From Phycisphaerales bacterium (GTDB lineage Bacteria; Planctomycetota; Phycisphaerae; Phycisphaerales; UBA1924): DNA of 64,000 nt. The notes below the pieces were generated by a model. That model made no database searches and had not been told where the DNA came from. It saw nothing but the letters and a program-made list of their open reading frames with translations. Below, piece by piece: positions 59,783 to 64,000 of this stretch. The translations under genes and the position numbers were made by a program. The stretch lies in contig DASPKU010000013.1 of assembly GCA_035627955.1 (NCBI GenBank), positions 62,001 to 126,000 on the forward strand, in the 5' to 3' direction. Each line of letters opens with the position of its first letter. Position 1 is the stretch's first letter.

Positions 59783-60280
59783 ATGGCCACGAAGACTCGC
59801 ACGCGTACGAACAACCGCACCACCACCCGCACGGGCACCCGCCGCACCAACGCCCGCACCAGCCGCAAGGCTGGTCGTACCCCCGGCCGCAAGGCTTCCA
59901 CGTGGAAAGCCGCGAAGAAGTGGGGCGCCCGCACGTGGAAGAAGTCGGGCACGGCCACCACCACGAAGAAGAACTGGAAGAAGACCGGCAAGACCACCGC
60001 CCGCAAGACCACCGCTCGCAACACGACGGCCCGCAAGACCACCGGCCGCATCACCGCCCGCAAGACGGGGACCGTGACCTTCACCAACAACTGGTGGAAC
60101 AACAACAGCCCCGCCTTCAACAAGGCCTGGAACAAGGGCACGAGCAACCGCTTCAACAACGTCAAGGCCGCGAGCCGCACCACCAAGGCGCGCAAGGCCA
60201 CCACGAAGAACAAGAACTGGACCGGCAAGAAGGCCACGACGACCAGCACCAACTGGCGGACCTTCCGTCGCGCCGCCTGA
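59783..60280 (+). CDS. Histone-like Lys/Arg/Thr-rich protein without acidic residues
   Basis: A 165-residue protein; ATG 59783 has GGAG about 7 nt upstream. It contains no Asp or Glu and I find no Leu, Cys, His or Gln. It consists largely of Thr, Lys, Arg, Asn and Ala, with repeats such as KTTARKTTARNTTARKTTGR and regularly placed Trp (about nine). The N-terminal 30 residues are nearly all Thr, Arg and Asn. This resembles bacterial H1-like/Hc1-like nucleoid proteins in charge, but Thr replaces the usual Ala/Pro and the Trp residues are unusual. DNA or RNA binding is inferred. A strong terminator follows. Confidence 0.8.
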   Translation: MATKTRTRTNNRTTTRTGTRRTNARTSRKAGRTPGRKASTWKAAKKWGARTWKKSGTATTTKKNWKKTGKTTARKTTARNTTARKTTGRITARKTGTVTFTNNWWNNNSPAFNKAWNKGTSNRFNNVKAASRTTKARKATTKNKNWTGKKATTTSTNWRTFRRAA

Positions 60281-60323
60281 GGCCACCGGGTCCTGCATCG
60301 AACGTTGCTCTTTCATTGAGCCT

Positions 60324-60364
60324 CGGCACGCCCCGGCCTGTTCGGCGGGGCGTGCCGCATTTTT
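60324..60364 (+). terminator. Intrinsic terminator of the basic-protein gene
   Basis: CGGCACGCCCCG (60324-60335) pairs perfectly with 60346-60357 around a 10-nt loop, followed by CA-TTTTT. Confidence 0.95.
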
Positions 60365-60379
60365 GCGCCTGGAATGAAA

Positions 60380-60402
60380 GCACGGCCCCTGGGGGGCCGT
60401 GC
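60380..60402 (-). terminator. Hairpin ending the hsp20 transcript
   Basis: GCACGGCCCC (60380-60389) pairs perfectly with 60393-60402 around TGG; on the - strand it is followed by TTTCATT. It lies 52 nt after the hsp20 stop. Confidence 0.7.
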
Positions 60403-60453
60403 GAATAAGGGGACAAGAGGCTCTCTCTTCTGCCGCGAGCCTTGCTCAACCGC

Positions 60454-61044
60454 CTAGCGGGAGGCGCCCGCCATGCGGCTGCGCGGCTCGCTGGGCGTGT
60501 GCCCGTTGGTGACGTGGGCGTTCTGGCGGCCCGTCTGGGTCGGCTCACTGGCCTCGGCCTTGCCGCTGTTGATGCTGATGCGGCGGGCAGGGGCCTTCTG
60601 CACCTTGGGCAGGCGGAGGGTGAGCACGCCGTTCACCAGCTCGGCCTGGGCCTGGTCCTCGACGACCGGCGCGGGCAGCTGCACCTGACGCATGACGCTG
60701 CCCCAGCGGCGCTCGCGCCGATGCCAGGTCTTGTCGGTGTCCTCCTGTTCCTCGGCCTTCTCGGCCTTGATGGTGAGGACCCCCTCGTTGACCTCGCACG
60801 TGATGTCGCTCTCGGCGAAGCCGGGCAGTGAAGCGCGGACGATGTAGCTGTTCTGGTCCTCGCCGAAGTCCAGGGCCATGCCGGTGGACTGCTCGCGGTT
60901 GAGTGCGGTGAAGCTCACCGGCGTGAGGGCGAAGAAGGGATCGGTGCCGAAGAACTCGTCCATCATGCGGGACAGCGGCGTGAACGGGGCCGGCTGGCGG
61001 GCGGCGGGCGAGTTCGTCGGACGGTTGGTGATGCTGCGGATCAT
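60454..61044 (-). CDS. Small heat shock protein Hsp20
   Basis: A 196-residue alpha-crystallin-domain chaperone that holds unfolding proteins in the cytoplasm. The N-terminal arm (LSRMMDEFFGTDPFFAL) precedes the crystallin domain (about 55-150: MALDFGEDQNSYIVRASLPGFAESDITCEVNEGVLTI, ending LVNGVLTLRLPKV), which carries the G-V-L-T-L motif. A longer than usual C-terminal tail is Gln/Thr/Ser-rich, and the I-x-I motif is RRISINS. AAAGGAGG lies about 7 nt before the ATG, one of the strongest Shine-Dalgarno sites in the window, in contrast with the leaderless-looking genes. Confidence 0.94.
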   Translation of the reverse strand: MIRSITNRPTNSPAARQPAPFTPLSRMMDEFFGTDPFFALTPVSFTALNREQSTGMALDFGEDQNSYIVRASLPGFAESDITCEVNEGVLTIKAEKAEEQEDTDKTWHRRERRWGSVMRQVQLPAPVVEDQAQAELVNGVLTLRLPKVQKAPARRISINSGKAEASEPTQTGRQNAHVTNGHTPSEPRSRMAGASR

Positions 61045-61229
61045 GGCTTGTGCCTCCTTTCTTCCGTCGCAGCGGATACTCAGAAGAGGGGCAAAGGCCG
61101 TGCCAGTGGGAGCCGTTTTCGTCGTGTTTCGGGGCGGGCCAGGCCCCCCGGGGTGGGTGCAAGAGTGACACCCTGGTGTCGGTTTGACAGGCAGGCATGG
61201 GGGCCGCGTGGGGGCCGATGCCGGACCCC

Positions 61230-61252
61230 TTCCTTACGGTCGGGGTTCTTAT
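61230..61252 (+). repeat. Second copy of the GGGGTTCTTAT motif
   Basis: It matches 40178-40200 at 20 of 23 positions and includes ACGGT, one variable base and GGGGTTCTTAT. It ends about 10 nt before the threonine aldolase start and overlaps the possible -10 TATGCT (61250-61255). Confidence 0.6.
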
Positions 61253-61262
61253 GCTTCCGACT

Positions 61263-62309
61263 ATGAAGATGATCGACCTGCGCAGCGACACGGTGACCCG
61301 GCCGACCAAGGAAATGCTCAGCGCCATGACGCGGGCGGAGCTGGGGGATGACGTGCTGGGGGATGACCCCACGGTGATCCGGCTGCAGGAGGTGTTCGCG
61401 CAGCGGGTGGGCAAGGCGGCCGCGTGCTTTGTGCCCACCGGCACGATGGCGAACCAGACGGCGATCCGGGCCCACTGCGAGCCGGGGGATGAGATCATCG
61501 CCCACGCCGACAGCCACATCATCCATTACGAGACCGGCGGCCCCGCGGCGTTGTCGGGCTGCATGATCCGCCCGCTGAGCGGCGAGCGCGGGCAGTTTGA
61601 TGTCGAGGACCTCGAGGCCGCCGTGAGGCCGGTGGGGATCCACGCGCCCAACTCACGGCTGCTGGAGATCGAGAACACGCAGAACCGCGGCGGCGGCTCG
61701 GTGTGGGCGCTTGACCGCCTGCGGCGGGTCACGAAGCGCGGGCGCGAGCTGGGGCTGAAGCTGCACCTGGACGGGGCCCGCCTGTGGAACGCGCATGTGG
61801 CCAGCGGCGTGTCCATGGCCGAGTACGCCTCGCACTTCGACACCGTGTCGTGCTGCTTCAGCAAGGGGCTTGGCACGCCGGCGGGGTCGATCGTGGGCGG
61901 GGACGTGGAGACCATCCGGCGGGTGGCGCGGTTCCGCAAGATGTTCGGGGGGGCGATGCGGCAGGCGGGCATTCTGGCGGGGGCGGCGCTGTACGCGATG
62001 GAGCACCACGTGCAGCGGCTGGCGGAGGACCACGCGAATGCCAGGCGCCTGGCCGAAGGCATCGCGAACATCAAGGGGCTCAGCCTGCACCCCGAGCAGG
62101 CGAAGCACGGGGTTGAGAGCAACCTGGTGTTCTTCGACCTTTCGCCCAGCCTGCCGATGACGGCAGCGGACCTGTCGGCAAAGCTGCGTTCCAACGGCGT
62201 GCTGATCATGGCGACGGCGGCCCGGCGGATGCGGGCGGTCACGCACCTGGACGCAAGCCGCGAACAGGTGGAGCAGGTGCTGAAGGTGCTGGCAGACGCG
62301 GTGAGGTAA
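61263..62309 (+). CDS. ltaE: Low-specificity L-threonine aldolase
   Basis: A 348-residue PLP enzyme cleaving L-threonine or L-allo-threonine to glycine and acetaldehyde. ATG 61263 (MKMIDLRSDTVTRPT) gives the family's exact N-terminus; an ATG at 61251 is possible. Hallmarks are LGDDVLGDDPTVIRLQE, FVPTGTMANQTAIRAHC, the PLP Asp region LHLDGARLWNAHVASG and the Schiff-base Lys about 201 in CCFSKGLGTPAGS. The C-terminal domain continues through FRKMFGGAMRQAGILAGAALYAME. TATGCT lies 7 nt before the ATG with no Shine-Dalgarno. It is transcribed divergently from hsp20. Confidence 0.95.
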   Translation: MKMIDLRSDTVTRPTKEMLSAMTRAELGDDVLGDDPTVIRLQEVFAQRVGKAAACFVPTGTMANQTAIRAHCEPGDEIIAHADSHIIHYETGGPAALSGCMIRPLSGERGQFDVEDLEAAVRPVGIHAPNSRLLEIENTQNRGGGSVWALDRLRRVTKRGRELGLKLHLDGARLWNAHVASGVSMAEYASHFDTVSCCFSKGLGTPAGSIVGGDVETIRRVARFRKMFGGAMRQAGILAGAALYAMEHHVQRLAEDHANARRLAEGIANIKGLSLHPEQAKHGVESNLVFFDLSPSLPMTAADLSAKLRSNGVLIMATAARRMRAVTHLDASREQVEQVLKVLADAVR

Positions 62310-62326
62310 GAACACGGGAGGCGCGC

Positions 62327-63127
62327 TTACGACCCGATCACGGCCAGACTGCCGATTCGGGTAAGGGCGTCCGCCGCAGCAGGCGGGTGGGGCCGGGCCG
62401 GGAGCAGCAGGTTGTAGCGTGCGAGCGCGATCCAGCGGCTGCGCTGGAGGTCGTGGAAGGAGAGGTCGAAAAGCCAGCGCCCTCCGCCTGTTCCGCTGTC
62501 GGTCGGGACAGACCCGACTTCGGCCTCAACCCACGTGGCGAGGTCGTTGAGCACTTCGGGAGTCAGCGGCGGGTTGCGTCGCACGGCAAGGATGAGCACC
62601 GCGAGCGCGTAATGCGGAGTCTCCTCGTCGCGCTGGCGATTGAGGGCGCGCCAGAGGACGAACTTCCACACAGCGTCCTCGGCTTCACATCCGACCGCTA
62701 TGCAACTGTCAATGAGCTGGATCAGCGTCTCGTTCTCGGCATTGCAGTACGGGTTGTTGGAGCGGTCCGCAAGGCACTCGATGAGGTGGGCGCAGGCAAA
62801 GGCACGCATGATGTGCCCGCGCTCACCAGTCGAGCCCGGCTTGCACCGGGGATCATCGGGCTCCGACCAGCGGATGAGTTCGAGAACCTCGCGGGGGTAC
62901 CAGCTGCTCAGATCGAGACGCTGGGCCTGATCGCGAAGGCGACGGAGCGCGGCCAGGTGCTCGTCTGAGTCGTTGCCGTAGTCAGCGTTCGCGATCTCCA
63001 GGAGCATGGAGTCATCGATGGCGCGGCGGACGTAGGCCATGAGAGGCTTGGGGCCGCGGTCCAGGGTGCGGAGAAACGCCAGCGCCCGCCCGATGGCTGG
63101 CGGCAGGGATTCGGGGTCAGGAGGCAT
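62327..63127 (-). CDS. Hypothetical helical protein
   Basis: A 266-residue protein, probably cytoplasmic, with no signal peptide. It is predicted mostly helical (LAFLRTLDRGPKPLMAYVRRAIDDSMLLEIANADYGNDSDEHLAALRRLRDQ), with segments such as RAFACAHLIECLADRSNNPYCN suggesting a HEAT/ARM-like repeat. I recognise no family. TACGCT (63134-63139 on the - strand) lies 6 nt before the ATG and there is no Shine-Dalgarno. It converges on the threonine aldolase gene, with 17 bp between stops. Confidence 0.75.
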   Translation of the reverse strand: MPPDPESLPPAIGRALAFLRTLDRGPKPLMAYVRRAIDDSMLLEIANADYGNDSDEHLAALRRLRDQAQRLDLSSWYPREVLELIRWSEPDDPRCKPGSTGERGHIMRAFACAHLIECLADRSNNPYCNAENETLIQLIDSCIAVGCEAEDAVWKFVLWRALNRQRDEETPHYALAVLILAVRRNPPLTPEVLNDLATWVEAEVGSVPTDSGTGGGRWLFDLSFHDLQRSRWIALARYNLLLPARPHPPAAADALTRIGSLAVIGS

Positions 63128-63213
63128 GGCGAGAGCGTAGAAAGGGCCGAGTCAAGCGCGGCACTTCATAGCGACGAAGACGTCGCCATGGCACGCAAAG
63201 GCGCCCGGAGCGA

Positions 63214-64000
63214 TCACCGGCCGGTGCGGACGCGGTTCACCTTCACGTCCATCGTCTCGGTCGTGGTCGTCATCTGCCCCGTCTTGGTGTCTCGCTTCTC
63301 CAGCATCACCTTCTGCTTCATGTTCATCGACTCGATCATGTGGTCGGCGGTGTTCCACTTGGTCTCTCCCTCGAGCTTGCCCTCGCGGAGGCGGACGCCC
63401 TGGGAGCTGGAGGTGGGGTCGAGCGAGAACGTGCCCTTGGTGGCGATGGTCGCCATCGACTGGCCCGCCGACTTAAGCGTGTTGTCGGTGCGGATCTTGA
63501 CCGTGCCCAGCCCCGCCTGCATGGTGTCGTCGTTGGTCCACTTGTCGCCGACGCGGGCCTCGCCGGTGTTGCTGGTGCGGGTGGTGAGGGGACCGAAGAG
63601 GCCTTTGAACATGTCGCCGCCGCTGAGCTTGCCGCCCATGGCGCCGGTCACGCCCCCGCCCACATCGCTGATGTTTCCGTTCTTGTCCATCGTCACCGGG
63701 ATGTCAACGTCGAGGATGCTGCTGAACATCGCGTCGAGCACCTCGTCCTTGCCCTGCTTCTTGCTGTCCCACGTGATCTGCTCGCCCTGCATCTCACCAC
63801 TGAAGCGCATCGACTCGATCGACAGCTGCAGCGAGTAGCCCTCCTCGGGGTCGGCGCTGGTGCACTTGAGCACCACGGTCATGCTGACGTCGACGTCGCC
63901 CTGCTCCTTGGTGTCGGGCGCGGCCGGGCCGGTGGCCGTGCTCTTGCGGTTCATGTCCATGTTGAGCTTCACCTGCTGGCCGACAGTGAAGCGCGGCCGC
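63214..64000 (-). CDS. 5'-truncated exported protein of unknown function
   Basis: The frame is open to the right edge (upstream reading RPRFTVGQQVKLNMDMN), so the gene starts beyond the window; the visible GTG at 63972 is probably internal. At least 262 residues are seen. The body is rich in beta strands and Thr (DVDVSMTVVLKCTSADPEEGYSLQLSIESMRF, TGEARVGDKWTNDDTMQAGLGTVKI), a DUF6263-like lipoprotein pattern that I infer only by eye. It may be exported; the N-terminus needed to see a signal peptide is missing. Confidence 0.7.
   Translation of the reverse strand, partial: RPRFTVGQQVKLNMDMNRKSTATGPAAPDTKEQGDVDVSMTVVLKCTSADPEEGYSLQLSIESMRFSGEMQGEQITWDSKKQGKDEVLDAMFSSILDVDIPVTMDKNGNISDVGGGVTGAMGGKLSGGDMFKGLFGPLTTRTSNTGEARVGDKWTNDDTMQAGLGTVKIRTDNTLKSAGQSMATIATKGTFSLDPTSSSQGVRLREGKLEGETKWNTADHMIESMNMKQKVMLEKRDTKTGQMTTTTETMDVKVNRVRTGR

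Overview
This is a 64 kb window from a high-G+C bacterial chromosome. The best fit is a planctomycete of the class Phycisphaerae. That placement is inferred from the secreted protein at 47173-49179, which ends in a Cys-terminated GC-type dockerin-like EF-hand pair, from the many prepilin-like proteins, from the dense sensory-kinase content and from the overall codon usage. No rRNA, tRNA, insertion sequence, integrase or CRISPR array was seen.

Layout. 1-4592: end of an unknown gene, then purE-purK (AIR carboxylation in purine synthesis) and a large ArnT/PMT-like membrane protein. 4708-17103: a sensor kinase and a STAS protein, then a tightly overlapping operon for a type IV pilus / type II secretion-like machine (GspE, GspF, PilM, PilN-, PilO- and PilP/GspC-like proteins, four pseudopilins and a PilX-like protein). 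It ends at a strong terminator and has no secretin or prepilin peptidase in the window. 17174-21813: a small secreted protein, a response regulator plus HD-GYP protein (cyclic-di-GMP turnover), then psd and pssA (phosphatidylethanolamine synthesis). 21828-38206: mostly signalling. It holds two very large PAS/GAF kinases, hybrid kinases, three receiver proteins, a LuxR solo and a SpoIIE phosphatase, interrupted by an OPT transporter with an unusual 370-residue insertion. 38255-41924: a secreted TPR protein and metG.

41996-47005 is the most accessory-looking part. It has a fibronectin-like protein and a less G+C-rich stretch. A three-gene module follows: a membrane-anchored secreted protein, an 8-cysteine exported mini-protein, and a MauE-like membrane domain fused in frame to a class III prepilin. 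After it come a 21-bp tandem repeat array and an unusual HTH regulator. 47173-50945: the dockerin protein and an ArsR-AHSA1-DUF1579-like cassette with a near-consensus promoter. 50951-57116: a FIST-kinase-GGDEF/EAL operon and a MoxR ATPase. 57245-64000: a methyltransferase, class II DAHP synthase, a basic protein with no acidic residues, Hsp20, threonine aldolase, an unknown protein and the start of a secreted protein that runs off the window.

Findings most worth following up: the MauE-prepilin fusion module; the OPT insertion; an apparent genome-wide habit of placing a -10-like hexamer 4-9 nt before the start codon (leaderless mRNAs); the 21-bp array; the acidic-residue-free histone-like protein; a terminator hairpin inside the coding start of a pseudopilin; and a dispersed palindromic repeat found in two copies.
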